DNA from: Roseburia sp. AM59-24XD
GTDB taxonomy: Bacteria > Bacillota > Clostridia > Lachnospirales > Lachnospiraceae
Direction: 5' to 3'
DNA length: 57,859 nucleotides
NCBI RefSeq assembly: GCF_003478445.1
Contig: NZ_QUET01000024.1
Coordinates: forward strand, 1-57,859
Both the position numbers and the translations under genes were made by a program. Shown here one piece after another: positions 44,037 to 51,747 of this stretch. The first letter of the stretch is position 1. Every line of letters begins with the position of its first letter. The notes under the pieces were generated by a model. It had not been told where the DNA came from, made no database searches, and worked only from the letters and a program-made list of their open reading frames with translations.

Positions 44037-45698
44037 ATGGAGAAGAAGCAGACAAAAAATATAGATATATCTGTACAGGAGCCGGAGGAAATCTTTCATC
44101 CGGATTATGTGGCATCACAACAAAAGAAAAAGAAACGTTTCCGGGGAATGCTTGGTCACTGGTTTGGTCTGTTTCTTGTTATTATCATATCAATCGTTAT
44201 ATTTTACTGCCTTTCTAATATGGTGCATATTCTGAAAGCAGTGCGGACGCTGGTGAAGCTTCTGATGCCGGTAATATATGGTCTGGTGATCGCATACCTG
44301 CTGAATCCGCTGATGGTATTTTACGGCAATGTATTTTACCGCCTGTTTGGAAGAAAGATTCCGGAGGACGAGGAGCGGCATGTGGAACGTTATCAGAAGT
44401 TTTCCAAGGTGATCAGCCTGATCCTGGCGATGATCACAGGTTTGCTGATCATTACCGTGCTGCTCTGGATGCTGATCCCGCAGGTGTTTAACAGTGTCAT
44501 TGCACTTGCCAATACGCTGCCGGATCAGGCACAGGATTATTATCATAAGGTCAGCAAGTGGGTTATGGACAATCCTTATATGGCCAATCAGTTTCAGGAT
44601 GCGCTGCTTCATCTGACTGACAGTCTGGATGAGTGGACACAGAAGGATCTGCTTCCGTGGCTGCAGACCGGGCTCCTGCCGAATGTCAATTCGCTTGCGT
44701 CTATGTTTGCAAGTGGTGTGTTCAGTGTGCTGGGCGTATTATATAATCTGCTGATCGGCTGTATTGTTGCCGTGTATCTGCTTCTTGGCAAGGAGAAGTT
44801 TTTGGCACAGGCAAAGAAAATGATCTATGCGGTCTTTGGAAAGAAGCAGGCAGATGTGATCTTGCATTACAGCCGCATGACAAATGATACATTTAGCGGC
44901 TTCATTGTTGGTAAGATCGTGGACTCAGCGATTATCGGAGTGATCTGTTTTATTGTAATGTGGATCCTGAAGCTTCCGTATTCGCTGCTGATCAGCGTGA
45001 TCGTTGGTGTGACGAATGTGATCCCTGTATTCGGTCCGTATATTGGAGCGGTGCCGAGTGCGTTGCTGATCCTGTTGGTCAGCCCGATGCAGTGTTTATA
45101 TTTTGTGGTTTTTATCATTATTCTGCAGCAGCTGGACGGAAACGTAATAGGACCTGCTATTCTTGGTGAATCGACCGGTCTGACCGCATTCTGGGTACTT
45201 TTTGCAATCCTGCTGTTCGGCGGAATGTGGGGCATTGTCGGCATGATCGTCGGAGTGCCGTTGTTTGCGATGATCTATCGTCTGCTGAAGGACTATCTGG
45301 AGCTTCGGCTGTATCATAAGAGACTTAGTACGGAGACAGAGATGTATAAGGATCTGAAGAGTATTCAGTCCGATGTCCAGGGAGATAAGCATTATATCCT
45401 GTATACAAAGAAGGAAAAGAGAAATGCAAATCTGCGTAGAGATGCAGAGGATAAAATAACGCTGATGCAGCTGTTAGACCAGAAGCCGATGGATGTTTCG
45501 GATGCGGAGGGAGAACAGCCGAAGCTGAAGAATGCAGCAGGGCAGGATAGTCAAAATGCATCGGAGAAGACAGTGGACGATTTGGCAGAAGGCGGCAGAG
45601 ACGAGTACGGGAAGGTCGTGGAAGCCGGGGAAAACATGCCGGGGCGGACTGTGGAAGCTGCAGATGTATTAGTGACAGACAAGCAGGAACACAAATAA
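44037..45698 (+). CDS. AI-2E family transporter (YdiK/PerM-like)
   Basis: Integral membrane protein of the PF01594 family, which includes transporters proposed to export autoinducer-2 and other small solutes; the substrate here is unknown. About 553 residues: cytoplasmic N-terminal tail, about eight helices in two groups (about 45-100 and 125-420) with GNVIGPAILGESTGL and GMWGIVGMIVGVPLFA near the end of the membrane part, then an acidic, probably disordered C-terminal tail of about 130 residues rich in E, D, Q and A. I use the ATG six bases inside the longest frame, after GAGGAG. The tail is long for the family. Confidence 0.85.
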   Translation: MEKKQTKNIDISVQEPEEIFHPDYVASQQKKKKRFRGMLGHWFGLFLVIIISIVIFYCLSNMVHILKAVRTLVKLLMPVIYGLVIAYLLNPLMVFYGNVFYRLFGRKIPEDEERHVERYQKFSKVISLILAMITGLLIITVLLWMLIPQVFNSVIALANTLPDQAQDYYHKVSKWVMDNPYMANQFQDALLHLTDSLDEWTQKDLLPWLQTGLLPNVNSLASMFASGVFSVLGVLYNLLIGCIVAVYLLLGKEKFLAQAKKMIYAVFGKKQADVILHYSRMTNDTFSGFIVGKIVDSAIIGVICFIVMWILKLPYSLLISVIVGVTNVIPVFGPYIGAVPSALLILLVSPMQCLYFVVFIIILQQLDGNVIGPAILGESTGLTAFWVLFAILLFGGMWGIVGMIVGVPLFAMIYRLLKDYLELRLYHKRLSTETEMYKDLKSIQSDVQGDKHYILYTKKEKRNANLRRDAEDKITLMQLLDQKPMDVSDAEGEQPKLKNAAGQDSQNASEKTVDDLAEGGRDEYGKVVEAGENMPGRTVEAADVLVTDKQEHK

Positions 45699-45784
45699 AG
45701 CAACGGTTAATGATAGAAAATGATGCCGGCCGGGTGTGCAGGACCGGAATCAAAAGGGGAGCTGTACACAGAAATGGGGAAAAT

Positions 45785-46663
45785 ATGATTAAAAGTATGA
45801 CAGGCTTTGGAAGAAGCGAAGTGATCACCGAGGAATATAAGATGACAGTGGAGATGAAGGCGGTCAATCACAGATACTGCGATATCGGGATCAAGCTTCC
45901 TAAGAAGTTTAATGCATTTGAGAATGCAGTGCGTTCCACCGTGAAGGAATATGCTTCCAGAGGTAAGATTGATATTTATATTTCTTATGAGGATTATGCC
46001 GGAAAGCGGACAAAGGTGGATTACCACGATACCGTTGCAAGAGGCTATATGGATGCGATCGAGAAGGCGACGGTCACCTTTGGTATTGAAAAGGGAATCT
46101 CTGCGGCAGCGCTGATCCGTATGCCGGATGTGATCGCTCTGGATGAGATGGAAGACGATGAAGAGACGCTGTTTCCGGTGCTGGAGCAGACGTTAAGAGA
46201 GGCTGCTGTGCGTTTTGCAGAATCCCGAGAGAAGGAAGGGGAGCATCTGTTCCGTGATCTGAATGAGAAGTTAGATGGTATTGAGCAGATGGTATGTGAT
46301 GTGGAGAAGCGTTCTCCGGAGATGCTTGCTGAGTACAGACAGAAGATCACAGATAAGGTAGAGGAGCTGCTTGGTGATAAGAATATTGATGAGCGTGTGC
46401 TTGCGACAGAGCTTACGATCTATGCAGATAAGGTCTGTGTGGATGAAGAGACAGTCCGGCTTCACAGCCATATCAAGAATATGAGAGATACATTGCTGCT
46501 GGGAGAGAACATCGGACGCAAGCTCGACTTTATCGCACAGGAGATGAATCGAGAATCTAATACCATTCTTTCAAAAGCAAATGACAGGACACTTTCCAAT
46601 ATTGCCATTGATCTGAAGACGGAGATCGAGAAGGTCAGAGAGCAGATTCAGAACATTGAATAA
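45785..46663 (+). CDS. yicC: YicC family protein (RNA-related endoribonuclease family)
   Basis: Conserved protein of about 292 residues with the YicC N-terminal MIKSMTGFGRSE and the C-terminal DUF1732 block KLDFIAQEMNRESNTILSKA. Family members have been reported to have endoribonuclease or small-RNA turnover activity. The longest open frame starts 25 codons upstream, but YicC begins at MIKSMTGFG and is preceded by GGGGA. Its stop lies a few bases before remA in the usual yicC-remA-gmk-rpoZ order. Confidence 0.94.
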   Translation: MIKSMTGFGRSEVITEEYKMTVEMKAVNHRYCDIGIKLPKKFNAFENAVRSTVKEYASRGKIDIYISYEDYAGKRTKVDYHDTVARGYMDAIEKATVTFGIEKGISAAALIRMPDVIALDEMEDDEETLFPVLEQTLREAAVRFAESREKEGEHLFRDLNEKLDGIEQMVCDVEKRSPEMLAEYRQKITDKVEELLGDKNIDERVLATELTIYADKVCVDEETVRLHSHIKNMRDTLLLGENIGRKLDFIAQEMNRESNTILSKANDRTLSNIAIDLKTEIEKVREQIQNIE

Positions 46664-46686
46664 TGGCAGAGCCGGGAGGAAATAAA

Positions 46687-46956
46687 ATGCTGGTAAATGT
46701 CGGTTATGGGAATGTGGTTAATATGAATAAGGTCATCAGCATTGTGCGTGCCGATGCGGCACCGATCAAGCGGATGATTCAAAATGCCAAGGATGCAGGG
46801 TTGGCGGTGGATGCCACCTGTGGCAGAAAAACAAAATGCATTCTGGTCATGGACAGTGGACATCTTGTTTTGTCGGCACTTCTGCCTGAAACGATTGAGA
46901 GCAGAGTGAAAACGCCGATGGATTATGAGAAGCATAATGAGGAAATGGAGGAATAA
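46687..46956 (+). CDS. remA: Extracellular matrix regulator RemA-like protein (DUF370)
   Basis: Small DNA-binding protein of the DUF370/RemA family; in Bacillus RemA activates matrix and osmoprotection genes. The 89 residues begin MLVNVGYGNVVN, with SIVRADAAPIKRMIQ near residue 22 and a conserved TCGRKTKCILVMDSGH segment. The ATG follows GGGAGG at good spacing; the longer frame upstream overlaps yicC and is not conserved. It ends 2 nt before gmk. Confidence 0.92.
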   Translation: MLVNVGYGNVVNMNKVISIVRADAAPIKRMIQNAKDAGLAVDATCGRKTKCILVMDSGHLVLSALLPETIESRVKTPMDYEKHNEEMEE

Positions 46957-46958
46957 AA

Positions 46959-47576
46959 ATGTCAGACAGAGGAGTTCTTACAGTGATTTCAGGATTTTCG
47001 GGAGCCGGGAAAGGAACCGTTGTTAAACAGCTCCTTCAAGAATACGATTATGGTCTGTCGATCTCAGCGACAACCCGATCACCGCGGGAGGGGGAGCAGG
47101 ATGGTAGAGAATATTTCTTCAAAACAAAAGAAGAGTTTGAGAAAATGATCAGAGAGCATCAGCTCATTGAGTATGCGCAGTATGTCGGAAATTATTACGG
47201 AACACCAAAGGAATATGTGGTGCAGCAGCTGGAGCAGGGCAAAGACGTTATTCTTGAAATTGAAATGCAGGGAGCACTTCGTGTCCGCGAGATCCTTCCG
47301 GAGGTAAATCTGATCTTTCTGACACCGCCAACGGTGGATGAACTGGAACGGCGGCTGGTCAGCAGAGGAACAGAGACGGCAGAGGTGATCCGTGAGCGCA
47401 TGGCGAGAGCCAAAGAAGAGAGTGCTTATATGAAAGAATACGACTATGTTGTCATTAACGATGATCTTGATGAATGCGTGGAGAATGTCCATCAGCTGAT
47501 CCGTTCTCTTCATTATAAGAGAGAACAGCAGGAGGGCTTCATTCAGAAAATAAAACAGGAGTTTGAAAAAAGATAG
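46959..47576 (+). CDS. gmk: Guanylate kinase
   Basis: Phosphorylates GMP to GDP. The 205-residue product has the P-loop SGFSGAGKGTV near residue 12, the GMP-binding TTRSPREGEQDGREYFF near 38, and the lid region SRGTETAEVIRERMARA near 135. Ribosome binding site GGAGG. It follows remA by 2 nt, as usual in Firmicutes. Confidence 0.96.
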   Translation: MSDRGVLTVISGFSGAGKGTVVKQLLQEYDYGLSISATTRSPREGEQDGREYFFKTKEEFEKMIREHQLIEYAQYVGNYYGTPKEYVVQQLEQGKDVILEIEMQGALRVREILPEVNLIFLTPPTVDELERRLVSRGTETAEVIRERMARAKEESAYMKEYDYVVINDDLDECVENVHQLIRSLHYKREQQEGFIQKIKQEFEKR

Positions 47577-47605
47577 TTGATAAATTTATCTTTTTGCGAT
47601 ATTCT
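47577..47605 (+). promoter_or_regulatory. Possible promoter of rpoZ
   Basis: TTGATA, 17 nt and TATTCT just after the gmk stop, about 55 nt before rpoZ. Confidence 0.45.
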
Positions 47606-47661
47606 AATAGCTAGTGCAATATTTTCAAATTAATCAGATTACAATTGAAAGGGGTATATTT

Positions 47662-47982
47662 ATGTTACATCCATCTTATACAGATTTAATGAAATTAGTA
47701 AACAGTGAGGTAGAGACCGGTGAGGCTCCGGTAGTCAACAGCCGTTATTCTATCGTTCTGGCAACCTCCAAGAGAGCACGTCAGCTGATCGATGGAGTTC
47801 AGCCACTCGTAAAATCCAAATGTCCAAAACCGCTGTCTATAGCAATTGAGGAGTTAAGCAATTCCAAAATCCGTATTCTCAGCGAGGAAGAGGCTGCTGA
47901 GCTTGAGGCAAAGAAGGCCAAAGAGGCACAGGAGAGAGCAGAGGAAGCAGAGTCATTCCTTTCTTTTTCTGAGGAAGACTAA
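47662..47982 (+). CDS. rpoZ: RNA polymerase omega subunit
   Basis: Small RNA polymerase assembly subunit. About 106 residues beginning MLHPSYTDLMKLVN, with the omega core NSRYSIVLATSKRARQLIDG near residue 27 and a Lys/Glu-rich acidic tail longer than in E. coli. The start follows AAAGGGG; an upstream in-frame ATG would add unconserved residues. Position after gmk is typical. Confidence 0.94.
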   Translation: MLHPSYTDLMKLVNSEVETGEAPVVNSRYSIVLATSKRARQLIDGVQPLVKSKCPKPLSIAIEELSNSKIRILSEEEAAELEAKKAKEAQERAEEAESFLSFSEED

Positions 47983-48009
47983 TCAAATTGTCAGGATAGG
48001 AGCTTGTTG

Positions 48010-49329
48010 ATGATGGAACAAAACCAGGATCAGACAAATGAAGTGGAGCAGGAAGAAAACTGCCCGGTAGAAGAAAATACACAGGATAAGGATAATACGA
48101 AGAAACCATCAAAGGTACAGCGCATCCGAAGTGCCATTTTTGAGCTGCTTGTTTATGTGGCGATCATTGTGGTATGTGTGATGGTTGTGCCGCGCTATGT
48201 GATACAGCGTACGATCGTGGATGGTACCTCTATGGAGGCGACACTGCAGGATCAGGATAACCTTCTGGTCGATAAGCTGTCTTACCGCTTCTCCGATCCA
48301 AAACGGTTTGATGTGATCGTATTTTATCCATATGGCAGAGAGAATGAGGATTATTACATTAAGCGGGTAATCGGTCTGCCGGGAGAGACGATACAGATTG
48401 TGGGAGATACGATCTATATTGATGGAAAGGTTCTTAAGGAGAGTTATGGCAAGGATCCGATGACGGAATCCGGCATTGCCTCGGAGCCGTTAAAGCTCGG
48501 CAAGGATGAATATTTTGTGTTGGGAGATAATCGTGAGGTCAGCGAGGACAGCCGTTATGAGGAGGTTGGTCCGGTATCCCGCGACAAGATTGAGGGAAGG
48601 GCTGTACTTCGGATCTATCCGTTGAACAAGTTTGGCACACTTCGTTCCCAGGGGAATAAGGCTAAGGCTGCAGAGCGCAGTTCGGATGCAGATACAGATG
48701 ATGCAAAGGTAGTTGCAATCGATGCCGGTCATCAGAGTCGCGGTAACAGCTCGACAGAGCCGGTGGGACCGGGTTCTTCAGTGCGTAAGGCAAAGGTTGC
48801 CGGAGGTGCGACAGGTGTGTCTTCTCATGTGCCGGAGTATAAGATTAACTTAAGTGTTGCCAAAAAGCTTCGTAAGGAGCTTGAATCTCGTGGATATAAG
48901 GTTGTTATGATCCGCACGAAGAATAATGTCAATATCAGTAATAAGCAGAGGGCGCAGATTGCCAATAAAAGCGGTGCTGATATCTATGTAAGGATCCATG
49001 CGGACAGTTCTGCGTCATCGTCAGTACGGGGAGCATCTGCGTTATATCCGTCGACAAAGAACCGGTATGTCGGAAAGCTCAGTGCGAAGTCTAAGAAGCT
49101 GTCTCAGTATATGCTGAACAGTTATTGTAAGAAGACAGGAATTCGTAGCAGAGGTCTCTCTCTCAGAGACGATCTGACAGGAACAAACTGGAGTAAGATT
49201 CCGGTGACTCTGATCGAGATGGGATTTTTGAGTAATCCGACAGAGGATCGCTATATGCAGAAAAAGTCTACCCAGAACAAAATGGCAAAGGGAATGGCAG
49301 ACGGAATTGATAAATATTTTAACCGCTAA
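48010..49329 (+). CDS. Signal peptidase I fused to an N-acetylmuramoyl-L-alanine amidase
   Basis: An unusual fusion of about 439 residues. After a charged cytoplasmic tail and one transmembrane helix (about 40-62), a type I signal peptidase domain (about 63-208) has the nucleophile serine in DGTSMEATL (near 74), the general-base lysine in YYIKRVIGLPGE (near 118) and the GDNREVSEDSR box. A short polar linker (about 210-234) leads into an Amidase_3 domain (about 235-439) with zinc ligands in DAGHQ, PEYKINL and RIHADSS and the catalytic glutamate in LIEMGFL. Both domains would face outside, so one protein could process secreted preproteins and cut peptidoglycan. The linker has no second signal or membrane segment, which favours a real fusion over two merged genes. 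Confidence 0.88.
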   Translation: MMEQNQDQTNEVEQEENCPVEENTQDKDNTKKPSKVQRIRSAIFELLVYVAIIVVCVMVVPRYVIQRTIVDGTSMEATLQDQDNLLVDKLSYRFSDPKRFDVIVFYPYGRENEDYYIKRVIGLPGETIQIVGDTIYIDGKVLKESYGKDPMTESGIASEPLKLGKDEYFVLGDNREVSEDSRYEEVGPVSRDKIEGRAVLRIYPLNKFGTLRSQGNKAKAAERSSDADTDDAKVVAIDAGHQSRGNSSTEPVGPGSSVRKAKVAGGATGVSSHVPEYKINLSVAKKLRKELESRGYKVVMIRTKNNVNISNKQRAQIANKSGADIYVRIHADSSASSSVRGASALYPSTKNRYVGKLSAKSKKLSQYMLNSYCKKTGIRSRGLSLRDDLTGTNWSKIPVTLIEMGFLSNPTEDRYMQKKSTQNKMAKGMADGIDKYFNR

Positions 49330-49395
49330 ACCCTAGAAATAATGCGGGTTCGCGGAGTTTTAAAAAAAATATTTTAAAAAAAATCAAAAAAATGC

Positions 49396-49424
49396 TTGCA
49401 TTTTGTCAGAAAGTAGTGTAATAT
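49396..49424 (+). promoter_or_regulatory. Promoter of the tRNA-Glu gene
   Basis: TTGCAT, a 17-nt spacer and TAATAT, about 37 nt before the tRNA. Confidence 0.65.
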
Positions 49425-49460
49425 ATCAACTGCTGACGCGGTAAAGCGCAGCAGCGAAAT

Positions 49461-49532
49461 GGTCTGTTGGTCAAGCGGCTAAGACGTCGCCCTCTCACGG
49501 CGAAAACAGGGGTTCGATTCCCCTACAGACTG
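49461..49532 (+). tRNA. tRNA-Glu (anticodon CUC)
   Basis: A 72-nt cloverleaf. Acceptor GGTCTGT pairs with ACAGACT (G1-U72 wobble, as in other tRNA-Glu), with discriminator G. The anticodon loop CTCTCAC carries CTC in a CGCC/GGCG stem, and the T-arm is AGGGGTTCGATTCCCCT. CCA is not encoded. The sequence closely follows the bacterial tRNA-Glu pattern but with CUC, which reads GAG; a UUC isoacceptor is presumably elsewhere. Confidence 0.93.
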
Positions 49533-49566
49533 CTAACTGTTATTTATAACAGCCCAACCCGAATGG

Positions 49567-49604
49567 AAATCTACTCGTAGTATATGAGTAGATTTTTGTT
49601 TTTT
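49567..49604 (+). terminator. Terminator after tRNA-Glu
   Basis: A 10-bp stem AAATCTACTC / GAGTAGATTT with a 9-nt loop, then TTGTTTTTTT. Confidence 0.8.
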
Positions 49605-49740
49605 TACATTATAGGAAACTTGTCGTTTCCTATAATGTAAAACGCACCGCAGGATGCGATCACCGCACAGAGGAAGATGCATAAGCAATTGTGCGGTGAC
49701 GCGCAAACTGGGCAAGCCCGCTTTAAGACGGATTGCTTAC
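49605..49740. repeat. Dispersed hairpin repeat, copy A
   Basis: Begins with a perfect 15-bp hairpin (TACATTATAGGAAAC / GTTTCCTATAATGTA, loop TTGTC), then CGCACCGCAGGATGCGATCA, then a second hairpin TCACCGCACA / TGTGCGGTGA and a small GGGC-AA-GCCC stem. The first 55 bases are repeated at 57797-57859. The right boundary is uncertain because the other copy is cut by the window end. No coding capacity is evident, although the first possible start of the traX frame lies in its tail. Confidence 0.7.
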
Positions 49741-49756
49741 GAAGGGAGAGGAGAAG

Positions 49757-50464
49757 GTGGTATTTTCATTGTCGAAGGAGCAGTTCTCAAGAGATCAGTT
49801 GAAGTGGATCGCTATGGTAACGATGGTTTTGGATCATGTGGGCTGCATTTTTGTGCCGGTGAAAACGATGCCGGTATGTTATTATCTGCTTCGTGGGATT
49901 GGAAGGGTTTCTTTCCCTCTGATCTGTTTTCTTCTGGTACAGGGCTTTTTCTATACGCACAGCCGCAGAAAGTATCTTTTCCGGCTATGGTGCTTTGCAC
50001 TGGTATCGGAGATTCCGTATGATCTTGCGTTTTTCGGACGTGTCTGGAATCCGTGGAATCAGAATGTCTTTGTGACGCTTGCAATCGGACTAATGATGCT
50101 TTTGGAACTTTTCCGGACGAAGGAGTATGTTGGGAAAGGGTGGCGTATTCCGATTTCTTGTGGGATCGTTGGGGTTGCCATGGTGGCTGCCGTGCTTTGC
50201 CGAAGTGATTATTCGTTTTGGGGAGTGTTAATGATTCTTGCGTTTTATGTGGGGCAGTATGACTGGCGATTGCTGATATACAGCATTTTGCTTTTGTGTG
50301 TCGGTCAGGGCTGGCTGGAGGCGTTCGGTGCAGTGGCGTTATTTTTTGTGCGTTATTATGCGGCGGATAGGGATGCGGGCAGGACGAGGCTGCCTCGAAG
50401 CTTTTTCTATTGGTTTTATCCGGTACATCTACTGATCTTATATGGGATTTTCGTGCTTTTGTGA
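49757..50464 (+). CDS. TraX family membrane protein
   Basis: Integral membrane protein of about 235 residues with seven or eight hydrophobic segments and the TraX/acyltransferase-like opening QLKWIAMVTMVLDHVG near residue 20, RVSFPLICFLLVQGFFYTHS, and the terminal FYWFYPVHLLILYG. In F plasmid, TraX acetylates pilin; chromosomal members in Firmicutes have unknown substrates. The start is uncertain: a GTG close to AGGAG is used, but an upstream TTG (49733) and a TTG at 49772 are possible. It stands alone next to a tRNA gene and a dispersed repeat. Confidence 0.8.
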   Translation: MVFSLSKEQFSRDQLKWIAMVTMVLDHVGCIFVPVKTMPVCYYLLRGIGRVSFPLICFLLVQGFFYTHSRRKYLFRLWCFALVSEIPYDLAFFGRVWNPWNQNVFVTLAIGLMMLLELFRTKEYVGKGWRIPISCGIVGVAMVAAVLCRSDYSFWGVLMILAFYVGQYDWRLLIYSILLLCVGQGWLEAFGAVALFFVRYYAADRDAGRTRLPRSFFYWFYPVHLLILYGIFVLL

Positions 50465-50512
50465 GATGGCGGCAGTCTTCAAAATTACCAATGGAAAAAT
50501 AATAAAAAACAG

Positions 50513-50541
50513 TTGACAGAATGGAAGTGTAATGATAAGAT
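50513..50541 (+). promoter_or_regulatory. Promoter of rplU-prp-rpmA
   Basis: Perfect TTGACA, 17-nt spacer and TAAGAT, about 90 nt before rplU. Confidence 0.75.
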
Positions 50542-50547
50542 AATCAA

Positions 50548-50631
50548 GTGTGCCGCTCAACGAGGTTTTGTGAAATGTCGGAAATGCTTCCGGATACCAA
50601 AGTTGGCGAGTAATGATAAGGAGGTGCAAAG
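50548..50631 (+). ncRNA. Candidate L21 leader (rplU 5' regulatory RNA)
   Basis: The roughly 85-nt leader between the promoter and rplU is where Firmicutes carry the L21 leader motif, thought to let L21 regulate its own operon. Short complementary blocks such as GGAAATGCTTCC occur in it. I could not fold it or compare it with a covariance model, so this is mainly by position. Confidence 0.35.
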
Positions 50632-50937
50632 ATGTACGCAATTATTGCAACAGGTGGAAAGCAGTACAAAGTAGCCGAGGGTGATATCATTAACGTAGAG
50701 AAGCTTGCAGCAGAAGCTGGCGAGGCAGTTACATTTGATAGCGTTTTGGCTGTAAACGACGGAGCTATGAAGGCAGGTGCTGATGTAGCAAATGCAAGTG
50801 TTTCTGCAACAGTTGTTAAGGAAGGCAGAGCAAAGAAAGTTATCGTTTACAGATATAAGAGAAAAACCGGATATCATAAGAAAAACGGTCACAGACAGGC
50901 TTACACACAGGTTAAGATCGATAAGATCAACGCTTAA
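50632..50937 (+). CDS. rplU: 50S ribosomal protein L21
   Basis: Large-subunit protein of 101 residues that binds 23S rRNA. It starts [18 protein letters not shown] and ends with the [16 protein letters not shown] signature typical of L21. Strong AAGGAGG site. It is first in the rplU-prp-rpmA cluster. Confidence 0.97.
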   Translation: MYAIIATGGKQYKVAEGDIINVEKLAAEAGEAVTFDSVLAVNDGAMKAGADVANASVSATVVKEGRAKKVIVYRYKRKTGYHKKNGHRQAYTQVKIDKINA

Positions 50938-50985
50938 TCCGGTCTGATGGCAGGGATTCTGTGAAGTTCACAGAAGGGTGACAGT

Positions 50986-51324
50986 ATGATAGATGTTGAG
51001 ATTTTTCAGACTTCCTCCGGGAAGTATACAGGATTTCGGATGAATGGTCATGCGGAGTATGCAGAATATGGTCAGGACATTGTCTGCGCTGCCGTGTCAG
51101 CGCTGGTGATCAACACGATCAATTCGATTGAGCAGTATACCGAAGATTCATTTGAAAGTTCTGTAGATCCTGAGACCGGAACCGTTCTTTTCAAAATAAA
51201 GGACATGCCGGTCGGATCATCGTCAGAGCTGTTACTGAAATCACTTGTTCTGGGGCTTAATGGCATTCAGGATGAGTATGGTAAGAAACACATTAAACTT
51301 CGAATTAAAAAACAGGAGGGATAG
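50986..51324 (+). CDS. prp: Ribosomal-processing cysteine protease Prp
   Basis: Protease that removes the N-terminal extension of L27 before ribosome assembly in Firmicutes. The 112 residues have the catalytic His and Cys in NGHAEYAEYGQDIVCAAVSA near residues 22-34. It lies between rplU and rpmA, the conserved arrangement, and the downstream rpmA encodes an L27 with the cleavable extension. ATG follows AGAAGGGTGA. Confidence 0.94.
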   Translation: MIDVEIFQTSSGKYTGFRMNGHAEYAEYGQDIVCAAVSALVINTINSIEQYTEDSFESSVDPETGTVLFKIKDMPVGSSSELLLKSLVLGLNGIQDEYGKKHIKLRIKKQEG

Positions 51325-51328
51325 AACC

Positions 51329-51615
51329 ATGTTAAAGATGAACCTCAGTTATTTGCTCATAAAAAGGGAATGGGTTCTACAAAGAACGGTAGAGATTCCG
51401 AGTCTAAGAGATTAGGAGCAAAGAGAGCCGATGGACAGTTCGTACTTGCTGGTAACATTTTATACAGACAGCGTGGTACAAAGATTCATCCGGGTGTAAA
51501 TGTTGGACGCGGTGGAGATGACACTCTGTTTGCACTTGTTGATGGTGTTGTTCGTTTCGAGAGAAAAGGTAGAGACAAAAAGCAGGCTTCCGTATATCCG
51601 GTAGAAGCTAAATAA
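51329..51615 (+). CDS. rpmA: 50S ribosomal protein L27 (frame broken by one missing base)
   Basis: Large-subunit protein near the peptidyl transferase centre. The true ATG is 8 nt after AGGAGGG and opens MLKMNL. That frame then leaves the family, and one base back it continues [18 protein letters not shown] through the rest of L27 to the stop. A base is missing near 51341-51346. Corrected, it is about 95 residues with the N-terminal extension MLKMNLQLF that Prp removes. L27 loss is severely deleterious, so this is most likely a sequence error. Confidence 0.93.
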
Positions 51616-51646
51616 GACTTTTTGACCGGGGATCCGGTTACCGATA

Positions 51647-51675
51647 AGGGGTTGCCACTGGCAGCCCCTATTTCT
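51647..51675 (+). terminator. Terminator after rpmA
   Basis: A perfect 10-bp stem AGGGGTTGCC / GGCAGCCCCT with a 3-nt loop, then ATTTCTTT. Confidence 0.75.
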
Positions 51676-51747
51676 TTATTGTATGTGTAGGAAGCTTCCA
51701 TTGGGCTTTCGACTAAGCGGAAGCAGTTTGAACAAAAGGAGGATATG

